From DASYLJ01 sp964432595 (lineage in GTDB: Bacteria; Desulfobacterota; Binatia; DP-6): a DNA stretch of 64,000 nucleotides. Positions 8,388-16,648 of this stretch are shown in pieces. The stretch covers positions 124,001 through 188,000 of the forward strand of contig CAYSOF010000007.1 of the NCBI GenBank assembly GCA_964432595.1, in the 5' to 3' direction. Made by a program: the position numbers and the translations under genes. Numbering within the stretch: position 1 is the stretch's first letter; the number at the start of each line of letters is the position of its first letter. A model generated the notes under the pieces. It was not told where the DNA came from. It searched no databases and saw nothing but the letters and a program-made list of their open reading frames with translations.

Positions 8388-8416
8388 GTCTTAGGGGGTC
8401 CGCCTGCGAGGGTCAA
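8388..8416 (-). promoter_or_regulatory. Sigma-70-type promoter for tRNA-Pro
   Basis: TTGACC (8411-8416) and TAAGAC (8388-8393) are separated by 17 bases on the minus strand. The expected start point is within a few bases of the mature tRNA 5' end at 8378, so the leader would be very short. Confidence 0.6.
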
Positions 8417-8530
8417 GCGACAGAAAGCTGACAGCCGCACGCGCCCCCGGGAGTGTCAATTTGGCGGCGGTACGCTGGGCCTTCGACACCCTCATGGCGT
8501 CCGACGCGAGCAAACTCGTGCGCACCACAT

Positions 8531-8546
8531 TGGCGCGCGGGTTGCA
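8531..8546 (+). promoter_or_regulatory. Sigma-54-like promoter (-24/-12)
   Basis: TGGCGCG, four bases, TTGCA matches the sigma-54 consensus TGGCACG-N4-TTGCW. The invariant GG (8532-8533) and GC (8544-8545) have the required 12-base register. Transcription would begin near 8557, leaving a 16-base leader containing the ribosome site GGAGGG (8563-8568) before the ATG at 8573. The position is right for a promoter. An enhancer-binding activator is not visible nearby. Confidence 0.55.
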
Positions 8547-8572
8547 ATCGCCATGGCACGTCGGAGGGACAC

Positions 8573-9064
8573 ATGGCGAAGATGGCGACGGAAACGGCTC
8601 AGGCGATCAACCAGGCACATGACCCCGCACGCGACCCGGGCCCCGGTCGCCGCGATCCGGAGATCCTCGCCGAGCTGTTCGCTCCCGAGATCATCCTCCC
8701 CGAGCAGGTGAGCCAGGGCTTCCGCCGTGACAGCTACATCTCCGGCGAGAAGGCGCTGATGCTGGCGGTGCTCGAGGACGGCATCCGGTGCTTCCAGGAG
8801 CATCTCACCAACCCGCGCTCGAACCCGCGCCTGCTCTCCCAGCAGTCCGAGGCGTGGATCAAGGCCGTCGACTACGAGTGGCCCTTCTCGTTCAACAACG
8901 TCTGCGAGACGCTGGGCATCGATCCGGACGCCTTGCGCTCCTCCTTGCTGAGCTGGAAGGCCAAGCGCCTCTCCACGGCGGAAGAGAACGGCAAGCCGAC
9001 GCCGACCGACAAGAAGGTCTACCGGCTGCACCTCCGGACGAAGCGCACGTCCGGCGTGAGATAG
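8573..9064 (+). CDS. Conserved hypothetical protein, possible helix-turn-helix
   Basis: 163 aa, no assigned function. The start is set by GGAGGG just upstream of ATG (MAKMATETAQAI). The first 40 residues are polar and Pro/Gly-rich, likely disordered. The rest is helical: EKALMLAVLEDGIRCFQEH, then SEAWIKAVDYEWPFSFNNVC and LGIDPDALRSSLLSWKAKRL, which looks like a small helix-turn-helix with a basic second helix. No signal peptide or membrane segment is seen. The gene stands alone behind a sigma-54-like promoter and is followed by a hairpin, so it is a single-gene unit. I recall similar orphan proteins in other deltaproteobacterial genomes but cannot name a family. Confidence 0.8.
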   Translation: MAKMATETAQAINQAHDPARDPGPGRRDPEILAELFAPEIILPEQVSQGFRRDSYISGEKALMLAVLEDGIRCFQEHLTNPRSNPRLLSQQSEAWIKAVDYEWPFSFNNVCETLGIDPDALRSSLLSWKAKRLSTAEENGKPTPTDKKVYRLHLRTKRTSGVR

Positions 9065-9089
9065 TCAGGCGAGACCATGTCTCGCCTGA
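9065..9089 (+). terminator. Hairpin directly after the hypothetical gene
   Basis: TCAGGCGAGAC, loop CAT, GTCTCGCCTGA: a perfect 11-bp stem starting at the base after the TAG stop. It probably ends or protects the transcript of the 163-aa gene. No T-run follows. Confidence 0.55.
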
Positions 9090-9127
9090 GGGCGAGTGTG
9101 TAGCTCGGCGCTTCGGCCCACCTTCGT

Positions 9128-9153
9128 CCCGCGGCCGGCAAAGCCGGCGCGGG
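9128..9153 (-). terminator. Hairpin between convergent genes
   Basis: CCCGCGGCCGGC, loop AAA, GCCGGCGCGGG: an 11-bp stem with one bulge, 21 bases past the merR stop. It probably terminates the translation operon on the minus strand and may also serve the plus-strand gene. Confidence 0.5.
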
Positions 9154-9174
9154 ATACTGCTCCGATCGCTTTCG

Positions 9175-9561
9175 CTACTTCGACGGATCGCCGATGACCA
9201 GCGGCGGCTGCTCGGCGGTCGGGTCGCGTTCGAGCAGGCGGCAGAGGTCCATGACCTCGATGCGGACGCGGGCCACGACGTCGGCGGGCTCGGTCGGCGT
9301 TTCGACGTCGGAGCCCTGGCGCAGCCTCCGCTTCGCGCCTTCGATCGTGTAGCGCTCGTCGTGCAGCAGGCGGCGGATCTGGAGCAGGGTCTCGACGTCG
9401 CGGCGACGGTAGAGGCGGTGGCGCGTCTGGGACTTCTCGGGGCGCAGGACGCGGAACTCGGTCTCCCAGTAGCGCAGCACGTAGGGCTTCACGCCCACCA
9501 GCCGCGCGACCTCCCCGATCTTGAAGTAGAGCTTGTCGGGGAGCTCCGGCACGGAGCTCAT
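9175..9561 (-). CDS. MerR-family DNA-binding protein
   Basis: 128 aa. The N-terminal winged helix-turn-helix (about residues 12-80) reads YFKIGEVARLVGVKPYVLRY then WETEF and LYRRRDVETLLQIRRLLHD. The helix that follows is short, and no cysteine cluster or ligand domain is visible, so the signal is unknown. It overlaps the ihfA stop by four bases (ATGA). This ihfA-merR pairing at the end of the phenylalanyl-tRNA synthetase operon is common in deltaproteobacteria. Confidence 0.9.
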   Translation of the reverse strand: MSSVPELPDKLYFKIGEVARLVGVKPYVLRYWETEFRVLRPEKSQTRHRLYRRRDVETLLQIRRLLHDERYTIEGAKRRLRQGSDVETPTEPADVVARVRIEVMDLCRLLERDPTAEQPPLVIGDPSK

Positions 9562-9875
9562 TCGCCCTCGTGCGCGGCGGAGCTCGGCGGGGTGCCGTCG
9601 TTCATCGTCTTCTTGAGAACCTGGCTCGCCTTGAAGGTGAGCACGCGACGTCCCGAGATGACGATCTCCTCGCCGGTCTGCGGGTTGCGTCCCTTGCGGG
9701 GACGCTTCTCGTTGACCACGAAGTTGCCGAACCCCGACACCTTCACCTTCTCACCCTGCTCGAGGCGGCGCTTCACGATCTCGAAGATCGACTCGACGAT
9801 CTCGGTGGCTTCCTTCTTCGAGAAGCCCACCTTCTCGTAGATTCGCTCGACGATGTCGGCCTTGGTCATCGTCAT
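9558..9875 (-). CDS. ihfA: Integration host factor subunit alpha
   Basis: 105-aa DNA-bending protein of the HU/IHF family. MTKADIVERIYEKVGFSKKE at the start, then VKVSGFGNFVVNEKRPRKG and RNPQTGEEIVISGRRVLTFK, the beta-arm with the proline that intercalates DNA. Location after pheT and strong similarity to IhfA justify the alpha assignment over HU. It starts 8 nt after pheT. IHF commonly assists sigma-54 promoters, relevant to the promoter at 8531. Confidence 0.93.
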   Translation of the reverse strand: MTMTKADIVERIYEKVGFSKKEATEIVESIFEIVKRRLEQGEKVKVSGFGNFVVNEKRPRKGRNPQTGEEIVISGRRVLTFKASQVLKKTMNDGTPPSSAAHEGE

Positions 9876-9883
9876 GACGGTGC

Positions 9884-12292
9884 TCAGCTCCGCAGCTCGA
9901 TGGGGAACGTGGCGGCGAGGTGGTCGCGGACCCGCTGGTGGGCGGCGTTCACCTCGTCGTCGGTGAGGGTCCGATCCGGCGCGCGATAGGCGATGGTGTA
10001 CGCGAGGCTCTTCCGGCCGGGCTCGATGGGTGCCCCCCGATAGCAGTCGAACAGGCTCGCGGTCTCGATCAGCGGATCGTCCAAAACCCGGATCTCCTGG
10101 AGGATGGTGTCGGCCAGGAAGACTTCGTCGACGACTACAGCGATGTCGCGGGAGACGGCGGGGAACCGAGGCGGAAGCCGCAACCCGACGCGGCGCGGAC
10201 GATAGTTTGCGACCTCCTCGAAGTCAAGCTCGCAGAGCCAAACTTCCCCTGAAAGATCGACCACCTGCGCCAGTCGTGGATGCAACGCCCCGGCGACCCC
10301 GACGACCCGCCCATCGACCGTCACGGCGGCGGACTTGCCCGGATGCAGCAGGTCGCCGCCCGGCTGCGGACGCCAGCCGACGCCATCGATGCCGAGCCCG
10401 TCGAGCAGGTTCTGGACGACGCCCTTCAGGTCGAAGAACTCGAGCGGGGGGCCGATGCGCTCGACACCCCGGGCCGGCCAGCTGCCGTACAGGAGGATGG
10501 CGACCGCACGCGGCTCACGCCGGTTCCCCGCGGCATCCCGGCCGTACCCCTTCCCGATCTCGAACGCGCCGACGAATGCCGCACCGTGGGACACGTTGAG
10601 CCGCGCCGCACGGATCAGGCCGTTCAGCGGCGAACGCCGCAGCTCGCCCATCTCGCTGGACATCGGGTTCAGCACGGCGATCGGCGCGAGCCCGCCGCCG
10701 ACGAAGCCCGGCAGACGCCGGTTCGACTCCGCGTCGACGAACGTCAGCGTCACCATCTCGGTGAGCCCCTCCGCGACGAGCAGGCGACGGATGCGTCGCG
10801 ACGCCGCCCGGGCGGCGCCGTCCTCGCCGGGCAGCAGCGGCGCGTCGGGCAGGGTCGACGGCACCGCGTCGTAGCCGCCGATGCGCGCCAGCTCCTCGGC
10901 GACGTCCTGCTCGATCGCGAGGTCACTGCGATACGACGGCGGCGTCACGCGCAGCGCGCGGCCCTCCGCCGTCCACGTCATGCCGAGCGCGCGCATGCGA
11001 CGCCGGATCTCGGTGGCGGCGAGCGGCATGCCGAGCAGCGACGCGGCGCGCTCCGGACGGAACGTGAAGGCGACGGGCGCCACGGCCGACGGATCGGGAA
11101 ACGTGTCGACCGCGCCGGGCGCGACGTGGCCCGTCGTCATGCGCGCGATCAGCGCGGCCACCGCGTCGAGGGCGGCCGGCACGCGCGCCGGGTCCACGCG
11201 CCGCTCGAACCGGTACGCCGCCTGCGACGGCAGCCCGAGCCGCCGGCTGGTCCGCCGCACCGCCGCCGGCAGGAAGAACGCGCTCTCGAGCAGCAGGTCC
11301 TGGGTGGCGTCGGTGACCTCGCTGTCGGCGCCGCCCATCACACCCGCCAGCGCGACGGGCACGCGCCCGTCCGCGATCACGAGGTCGTCGGCGACGAGCG
11401 CACGCTCGACGCCGTCGAGCGTCGTCAGCCGCTCGCCCTCGCGGGCGCGCCGGACGACGATCGCGCCGCCGCCGATCTTCGCCAGATCGAAGGCGTGCAG
11501 CGGCTGCCCCTGCTCGAGCATCACGTAGTTCGTGGCATCGACGATCGCGTTGATCGGCCGCATCCCGGCGCGACGTAGACGCAGCGCGAGCCACAGCGGC
11601 GACGGGCCGATGCGTACGCCGCGCACGACGCGCGCGCAGTAGCGCGGGCACAGGTCGGCCGCGTCGATGCGCACCGTCACCTGCTCCGCCGCCGGCGTGC
11701 CTGCCTCGCGCACCTTCGCCTGCGGCATCTTCACCTTCGCGCCGCGCACGGCCGCGATCTCGCGCGCGACGCCGAGCACCGACAGCCAGTCGCCGCGGTT
11801 CGCCGTCACCTCGATGTCGACGACGGTGTCGCGGACGCCGGGCAGATCGGCGATCGCCTTGCCCGGGGCGACCGCCTCGGCGAACGTCAGCACGCGCGAG
11901 TCGTCGTCGCCCAGCCCGAGCTCCGCTTCCGAGCACAGCACCCCCGCGGACGCGACGCCGCGCAGCTCGACCGCGTCGACACGGCGACCGCCGGGCAGGA
12001 CGGCGCCCGGCAACGCGACCGCGACGCGCTGCCCTGCGGCGAGATGCGGCGCCGCGGAGACGATGGTCCGCGCCTCGGGCTCACCGACGTCGATGCGCAC
12101 GATGCGCAGCCGGTCGGCCTGCGGATGCGCCTCGACCGCGGCGATGAGCCCGACGCGCACCGCCGGGTCGACGTCGCCGACGGGCTCGACGCTCTCGACC
12201 TTGAGGCCGACCATCGTCATCTGCTCGACGAGATCGGTGGTCGAGCCCTCCCAGGTGACGAGCTCCGCGAGCCAGCTGAGCGGCACCCGCAT
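9884..12292 (-). CDS. pheT: Phenylalanine--tRNA ligase beta subunit
   Basis: 802 aa, full-length bacterial-type beta subunit. Domains in order: an OB-fold tRNA-binding domain (about 40-150, VGLIAAVEAHPQADRLRIVR), the B3/B4 editing domain (about 200-370, NAIVDATNYVMLEQGQPLHA), B5 (about 400-470), a degenerate catalytic-like core, and a C-terminal anticodon-binding FDX-ACB domain (about 710-802, PPRFPAVSRDIAVVVDE). ATG at 12292 shares one base with the pheS stop (TGATG). It forms the alpha2-beta2 enzyme with PheS. Confidence 0.97.
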   Translation of the reverse strand: MRVPLSWLAELVTWEGSTTDLVEQMTMVGLKVESVEPVGDVDPAVRVGLIAAVEAHPQADRLRIVRIDVGEPEARTIVSAAPHLAAGQRVAVALPGAVLPGGRRVDAVELRGVASAGVLCSEAELGLGDDDSRVLTFAEAVAPGKAIADLPGVRDTVVDIEVTANRGDWLSVLGVAREIAAVRGAKVKMPQAKVREAGTPAAEQVTVRIDAADLCPRYCARVVRGVRIGPSPLWLALRLRRAGMRPINAIVDATNYVMLEQGQPLHAFDLAKIGGGAIVVRRAREGERLTTLDGVERALVADDLVIADGRVPVALAGVMGGADSEVTDATQDLLLESAFFLPAAVRRTSRRLGLPSQAAYRFERRVDPARVPAALDAVAALIARMTTGHVAPGAVDTFPDPSAVAPVAFTFRPERAASLLGMPLAATEIRRRMRALGMTWTAEGRALRVTPPSYRSDLAIEQDVAEELARIGGYDAVPSTLPDAPLLPGEDGAARAASRRIRRLLVAEGLTEMVTLTFVDAESNRRLPGFVGGGLAPIAVLNPMSSEMGELRRSPLNGLIRAARLNVSHGAAFVGAFEIGKGYGRDAAGNRREPRAVAILLYGSWPARGVERIGPPLEFFDLKGVVQNLLDGLGIDGVGWRPQPGGDLLHPGKSAAVTVDGRVVGVAGALHPRLAQVVDLSGEVWLCELDFEEVANYRPRRVGLRLPPRFPAVSRDIAVVVDEVFLADTILQEIRVLDDPLIETASLFDCYRGAPIEPGRKSLAYTIAYRAPDRTLTDDEVNAAHQRVRDHLAATFPIELRS

Positions 12293-13335
12293 CAGAACTG
12301 CTCCAGGAAGCGGAGGTCGTTGTCGTAGAAGAGGCGCAGGTCCTCGAGCCCGTAGCGCAGCTGCGCGACGCGCTCGATGCCGAGCCCGAACGCGAAGCCG
12401 CGCACGACCTCCGGATCGAAGCCGCCCGCGCGCAGCACGTTCGGGTGGATCATCCCCGCGCCGAGGATCTCGAGCCAGCCGGAGCCCTTGCAGACGCGGC
12501 ACGACGGATCGGGCGTCGCGGGCGCCGGCGGGCAGCGTACGCACGAGACGTCGACCTCGGCGCTCGGCTCGGTGAACGGGAAGAAGCTCGAGCGGAAGCG
12601 CACGGCGGTGCGATCGCCGAAGAGGCGGCGCGCGAACTCGCGCAGCACGCCCTTCAGGTCGGCGAACGTCACGCGCTCGTCGACCATGAAGACCTCGATC
12701 TGCTGGAACATCGGCGAGTGCGTGGGATCGAGCTCGTCGCGGCGGTAGACCGTGCCGGGCGCGACGATCCGCAGCGGCGGCTGCGACGACTGCATGACGC
12801 GGATCTGCACGGGCGACGTGTGCGTGCGCAGCAGAAGCCCCGGCCCGGCGTCGACGAAGAGCGTGTCCTGCGCATCCCGCGCGGGATGGTCCGGCGGGAA
12901 GTTCAGCGCGCCGAAATTGTGGAAATCGTCCTCGATCTCCGGCCCCTCGGCGACACGGAAACCCATCGCGACGAAGATGTCGACGATGTCGTCCTCGGTC
13001 TGCCGCAGCGGGTGGACGTGACCTCGCGGCCGGCGCTTGCCGGGCAGCGTCGGGTCGAGACGCTCGTCGGAGAGCGCGCGCGACAGCCGCTCCTCGCCGA
13101 GGAGGCCGCCCCTGGCGTCGAGCGCGCCGGTGATCGCCTCCTTCACCTCGTTGGCGAGCGCGCCCATGGCGGGACGCTCCGAGGCGTCGAGCTGGCCGAG
13201 CCCGCGCAGGATCGTGCTCAGCGAGCCCTTCTTGCCGAGGTACTGGACGCGGATGGCCTCGAGGGCCTCCTCGCTGGCGGCCGCGGCGATCTCCGCCGTG
13301 GCCGCCTCGCGGAGCTGTGCGAGCTCCGCTTTCAA
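12292..13335 (-). CDS. pheS: Phenylalanine--tRNA ligase alpha subunit
   Basis: 347-aa catalytic subunit. It has an N-terminal coiled coil (1-90), then the class II core with GTVYRRDELDPTHSPMFQQ (motif 2) and FAFGLGIERVAQLRYG (motif 3). Between FTEPSAEVDV and GWLEILGAGMIHPN is an insert with two CxxC pairs (SCVRC ... SCRVCKGSG), a likely zinc knuckle seen in several bacterial PheS lineages. The start is TTG at 13335, directly abutting the rplT stop, which implies coupled translation. No ATG fits. Confidence 0.96.
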   Translation of the reverse strand: MKAELAQLREAATAEIAAAASEEALEAIRVQYLGKKGSLSTILRGLGQLDASERPAMGALANEVKEAITGALDARGGLLGEERLSRALSDERLDPTLPGKRRPRGHVHPLRQTEDDIVDIFVAMGFRVAEGPEIEDDFHNFGALNFPPDHPARDAQDTLFVDAGPGLLLRTHTSPVQIRVMQSSQPPLRIVAPGTVYRRDELDPTHSPMFQQIEVFMVDERVTFADLKGVLREFARRLFGDRTAVRFRSSFFPFTEPSAEVDVSCVRCPPAPATPDPSCRVCKGSGWLEILGAGMIHPNVLRAGGFDPEVVRGFAFGLGIERVAQLRYGLEDLRLFYDNDLRFLEQF

Positions 13336-13701
13336 CTACGCGGTCGCCGGGACGTGGGACTTCGCGAGCCCGACGAGCTCGCCGAAGGCCTGCGGCTGGT
13401 CGAGCGCCAGCGCCGCGAGGATCTTGCGATCGACGGCGATGCCGGCGGCCTTCAGGCCCGCCATGAGCTTGCTGTACGACAACCCGTGCGGCCGGACGGC
13501 GGCGTTGATGCGGACGATCCACAGGCTGCGGAAGTCGCGCTTCTTCGCCTTGCGGTCGCGATAGGCGTACGTGAGCCCGCGCTCGACGGTCTCCCGAGCC
13601 TGGCGATAGGTCTTGCGTCGTCCGCCGACGTATCCCTTCGCCAGCTTCATCGTCTTCTTGTGGCGGCGGCGCGTCTTCGGGCCGCCCTTTGCGCGAGGCA
13701 T
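13336..13701 (-). CDS. rplT: Ribosomal protein L20
   Basis: 121-aa 50S assembly protein that binds 23S rRNA. The sequence starts MPRAKGGPKTRRRHKKTMKL and continues GYVGGRRKTYRQARETVERG, both typical of L20. It often represses translation of its own operon in other bacteria. The gap to rpmI is 21 bases, too short for the long pseudoknot leader of E. coli, so regulation may differ. Confidence 0.98.
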   Translation of the reverse strand: MPRAKGGPKTRRRHKKTMKLAKGYVGGRRKTYRQARETVERGLTYAYRDRKAKKRDFRSLWIVRINAAVRPHGLSYSKLMAGLKAAGIAVDRKILAALALDQPQAFGELVGLAKSHVPATA

Positions 13702-13722
13702 CGCTTACTCCTTCTCGAACGC

Positions 13723-13920
13723 TCAGCTGTACGGCAGCAGGCGCTTGATGTTCTTCTCGTCGCCCTTGGCGACGAGCGTGGCCTTGCGGAGCTGGCGCTT
13801 CCGCTTCGTCGTCATGTGCGAGTTGATGTGGCGCAGGCCCGCGTGGGCGCGCTTGATCTTCCCCGTGCCGGTGACCTTGAACCGCTTCGCGGTCGCGCGG
13901 TTCGTCTTCATCTTGGGCAT
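13723..13920 (-). CDS. rpmI: Ribosomal protein L35
   Basis: 65-aa basic 50S protein. MPKMKTNRATAKRFKVTGTG and RHINSHMTTKRKRQLRKATL are diagnostic, and the C-terminus is KRLLPYS. It lies 15 nt after infC in the standard infC-rpmI-rplT order. Confidence 0.98.
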   Translation of the reverse strand: MPKMKTNRATAKRFKVTGTGKIKRAHAGLRHINSHMTTKRKRQLRKATLVAKGDEKNIKRLLPYS

Positions 13921-13935
13921 CGTTCGACTCCTTCT

Positions 13936-14451
13936 CTACTTCCCGACCAACATCATGGACATGCTGCGCCCCTCCATGCGGGGCTGCTGCTCGATCTGTG
14001 CGACGTCCTGCACCATGCCGGCGATGCGCTCCAGCATGGCGCGGCCCAGCTCCGGATGCGTGATCGACCGGCCGCGGAAGAAGATCGTCACCTTGACGCG
14101 GTGACCGTCGCCCAGGAAGTCGCGGATGTGCCCGACCTTGAAGTCGACGTCGTGCCCGCTGGTCTGCGAGCCGAGCTTCACTTCCTTGAGCAGGCTGGCG
14201 GAGCCCTTCTTGCGCGATTCCTGCGCCTTCTTCTTCTGCGTGTAGCGGAACTTGCCGTAGTCCATGATGCGGCACACCGGCGGCTGCGCCGTGGGTGCCA
14301 CCTCGACCAGGTCCAGCTCCTTTTGATCCGCGATGCGCTGCGCATCCATCGGCGTCATCACGCCGAGCTGCGCGCCGTCGGAATCGATGACGCGGATCTC
14401 GCGCGCGCGGATCTGCTGGTTGACGCGGACTCGCTCTTCGATCTTCGCTAT
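13936..14451 (-). CDS. infC: Translation initiation factor IF-3, ATA start
   Basis: 171 aa; binds the 30S subunit and checks the start codon. N-domain: KIEERVRVNQQIRAREIRVI and VMTPMDAQRIADQKELDLVE; C-domain: FKVGHIRDFLGDGHRVKVTI and FFRGRSITHPELG. The first in-frame ATG or GTG (about 14361) would cut 30 conserved residues. The only codon that restores them is ATA at 14451, overlapping the thrS stop (ATAG) and preceded by the strong ribosome site GGAGGTG four bases away. Rare AUU or AUC starts on infC are known (E. coli, Myxococcus) and allow IF-3 to limit its own translation. Confidence 0.93.
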   Translation of the reverse strand: MAKIEERVRVNQQIRAREIRVIDSDGAQLGVMTPMDAQRIADQKELDLVEVAPTAQPPVCRIMDYGKFRYTQKKKAQESRKKGSASLLKEVKLGSQTSGHDVDFKVGHIRDFLGDGHRVKVTIFFRGRSITHPELGRAMLERIAGMVQDVAQIEQQPRMEGRSMSMMLVGK

Positions 14452-16394
14452 GGGACACCTCCGGGCATGCGAGCGTCGGCCCGCACCTGGGCGACGAACG
14501 CGTCGAGCGCCATCGCCTCCCGATTTTCTCCGCCGATGCGCGGCGCGACCGTCTGGTCGGCGGCCTCGCGCTCGCCGACCACGGCGATCACCGGCACCTT
14601 CTCGAGCTGCGCTTCACGGATCTTGTAGCCGAGCTTCTCGTTGCGGACGTCGGTCTCGGCGCGGAGCCCGGCCTGTCGGCACGCGTCGCGCACCGTGCGC
14701 GCCCACGCCTCGACCTTTTCGCTCACGGGAACGACGCGCACCTGCTCCGGTGCCAGCCAGAGCGGCAGCTTGCCGGCCGTATGCTCGAGCAGGATCGCGA
14801 TGAAGCGTTCGATGGAGCCGAGCACCGCGCGGTGGATCATCACGGGTGTCGCGTCGGTACCGTCGGGCGTGACGTACTCGAGCTCGAACCGCTCGGGCAT
14901 GGCGCAATCGATCTGCACCGTCGCGAGCGTCCACGAGCGCTCGAGGACGTCCTTGAAGTCGAAGCCGATCTTCGGGCCGTAGAACGCGCCCTCGCCCGGC
15001 AGCGTCGTCACCGGGAAGCCGGTCTTCTCGGCCGCGCGCGCGAGTGCCGCCTCCGCCTCGTTCCACAACTCGAGGCGGCCGAGGTACGTCTCCGGCCGCG
15101 TCTGGATCGACACCTCGACGCGGTCGAAGCCGAACGCGTCGTACACCTCGCGCGTCATCGCGACGAACGCGTCGAGCTCCTCCTCCATCTGCTCGCGCGT
15201 GCAGTAGATGTGCGCGTCGTCCTGCGCCAGCGAGCGGACGCGGGTGAGACCGGCGAGCGTCCCCGACGGCTCGAAGCGGTGCAGACGGCTGAAGTCGGCG
15301 TAGCGGATGGGCAGCTCGCGGTACGAGTGCTTGCCCTGGGCGAACAGGTAGCAGTGCCCCGGGCAGTTCATCGGCTTGACGCCGTACTCCTCGTCGCCGA
15401 CGGCCATCAGGAACATGTCGTCGTGGAAGGCCTCGTAGTGGCCCGACGTCTTCCAGAGGTCCGTCTTGTAGATGAGCGGCGTGATCACCTCGGTATAGCC
15501 ATATCGTCCGTAGAGGGAACGGATGTACTGGACCAGGGTGTTGTAGACGACCGCGCCCTTCGGGTGGAAGAACGGCGAACCCGGGGCGATCGGGTGGATC
15601 GAGAACAGGTCGAGCTGCTGCCCCAGCCGGCGATGGTCGCGGGCCTTCGCCTCCTCGAGCCGCTTCAGGTACGCGTCGAGCTCCTTCTGCGTCGCCCACG
15701 CCGTGCCGTAGATGCGCTGGAGCATCTCGTTCTTGGCGTCGCCCCGCCAGTAGGCGCCCGCCACGCTCGTCAGCTTGAAGGCACCCATCTTCCCGGTCGA
15801 CGGGACGTGCGGGCCGCGGCAGAGGTCGACGAACTCGCCCTGCCGGTAGAGCGAGACGGTCGGCTCGGGAATGCCCTGGATGATCTCGCACTTGTAGTGC
15901 TCGCCCATCTCGCGGAAGCGGGCGACCGCCTGGTCGCGGGTGAGCTCCTCCCGGCTGACGGGGAGGTTCTCGCCGACGATGGCGCGCATGGTCTCCTCGA
16001 TGCGCGCCAGATCCTCGGGGCTGAATCCCTCGGGGCGTTTGAAGTCGTAGTAGAAGCCGTGCTCGATCACCGGGCCGATGGTGATCTCCGTGCCCGGGAA
16101 CAGCCGCTGCACCGCCTGCGCCATCAGGTGCGCGCAGGAGTGACGCAGCACCTCGAGCCCGTCGGCCGTCTCCGGGGCGACCGTGGCGAGGCGGCAGTCC
16201 TCGGTGAGCTCCCGGCTCAGGTCGATGACCTTCGCGCCGGCACCGTTCTCCATGCGCGCGGCGACGGCGTTCTTGAGCTGCTTCTTGCTGGAGCCGACGC
16301 GCTCGGCGTGCACCCGGAGGGCATCGGCGGCAGTCGTTCCCGAGGGCAGGCGCTCGGCGGCGCCGTCCTCGAAGGTCACGGTGATCTCTGCCAT
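14448..16394 (-). CDS. thrS: Threonine--tRNA ligase
   Basis: 648 aa, full length. Domains: TGS (about 1-65), the editing/SAD domain (about 70-220) with SCAHLMAQAVQRLFPG carrying HxxxH-type residues, the class II catalytic core (about 240-530) with the zinc-binding MNCPGHCYLFAQ, and the anticodon-binding domain (about 540-640). The last codons contain the infC ribosome site and the stop overlaps the infC start. It heads the translation operon. Confidence 0.97.
   Translation of the reverse strand: MAEITVTFEDGAAERLPSGTTAADALRVHAERVGSSKKQLKNAVAARMENGAGAKVIDLSRELTEDCRLATVAPETADGLEVLRHSCAHLMAQAVQRLFPGTEITIGPVIEHGFYYDFKRPEGFSPEDLARIEETMRAIVGENLPVSREELTRDQAVARFREMGEHYKCEIIQGIPEPTVSLYRQGEFVDLCRGPHVPSTGKMGAFKLTSVAGAYWRGDAKNEMLQRIYGTAWATQKELDAYLKRLEEAKARDHRRLGQQLDLFSIHPIAPGSPFFHPKGAVVYNTLVQYIRSLYGRYGYTEVITPLIYKTDLWKTSGHYEAFHDDMFLMAVGDEEYGVKPMNCPGHCYLFAQGKHSYRELPIRYADFSRLHRFEPSGTLAGLTRVRSLAQDDAHIYCTREQMEEELDAFVAMTREVYDAFGFDRVEVSIQTRPETYLGRLELWNEAEAALARAAEKTGFPVTTLPGEGAFYGPKIGFDFKDVLERSWTLATVQIDCAMPERFELEYVTPDGTDATPVMIHRAVLGSIERFIAILLEHTAGKLPLWLAPEQVRVVPVSEKVEAWARTVRDACRQAGLRAETDVRNEKLGYKIREAQLEKVPVIAVVGEREAADQTVAPRIGGENREAMALDAFVAQVRADARMPGGVP
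14456..14462 (-). promoter_or_regulatory. Ribosome binding site that sets the infC start
   Basis: On the minus strand GGAGGTG lies within the last codons of thrS, four bases before the ATA codon. It is a seven-base match to the anti-Shine-Dalgarno sequence. No comparable site precedes the GTG/ATG codons 90 bases downstream, which supports ATA as the start. Confidence 0.75.
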
Positions 16395-16460
16395 CCGGCG
16401 CTACACGACGAAAATCGGCTTCAACGAGGCTTCAACGATACGAGGACGACGCGAGGTGAC

Positions 16461-16533
16461 TAGGCACGGGCGGGATTGAACCGCCGACCTCTTCCGTGTC
16501 AGGGAAGCGCTCTAGCCACTGAGCTACGTGCCT
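16461..16533 (-). tRNA. tRNA-Val (anticodon GAC)
   Basis: 73-nt cloverleaf on the minus strand. Acceptor arms AGGCACG and CGTGCCT pair fully, with discriminator A. D arm GCTCAGTGGCTAGAGC, anticodon stem-loop CTTCC CTGACAC GGAAG with GAC, T arm GGCGG TTCAATC CCGCC. CCA is not encoded. It lies upstream of thrS. Confidence 0.96.
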
Positions 16534-16558
16534 GCGTAAGTGCTCGATAAGACGTGAA

Positions 16559-16587
16559 GTGGTACCAACCGAGCGCCGACCTGTCAA
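16559..16587 (-). promoter_or_regulatory. Promoter for tRNA-Val
   Basis: A consensus -35 box TTGACA (16582-16587) and a weaker -10 box TACCAC (16559-16564) are separated by 17 bases on the minus strand. The predicted start lies roughly 20 bases before the tRNA. Confidence 0.5.
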
Positions 16588-16613
16588 GGCGACGAGGCCC
16601 GTCTGTGGCTCGC

Positions 16614-16642
16614 TTGTACCTCACCGGACCCGCCTGTAGAGT
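16614..16642 (+). promoter_or_regulatory. Promoter for the AI-2E family gene, possibly leaderless
   Basis: TTGTAC (16614-16619), a 17-base spacer and TAGAGT (16637-16642). Transcription is expected about seven bases after the -10 box, which falls on the GTG start codon at 16649. No Shine-Dalgarno sequence is visible, so the mRNA may be leaderless. Confidence 0.4.
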
Positions 16643-16648
16643 CCGCGC

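Noticed and set aside
9884..14458. A single 1524-codon minus-strand reading frame
   Set aside because: Only its 3' part is real (pheT, 9884-12292). The rest is an open shadow frame across pheS, rplT, rpmI and infC, caused by high GC.
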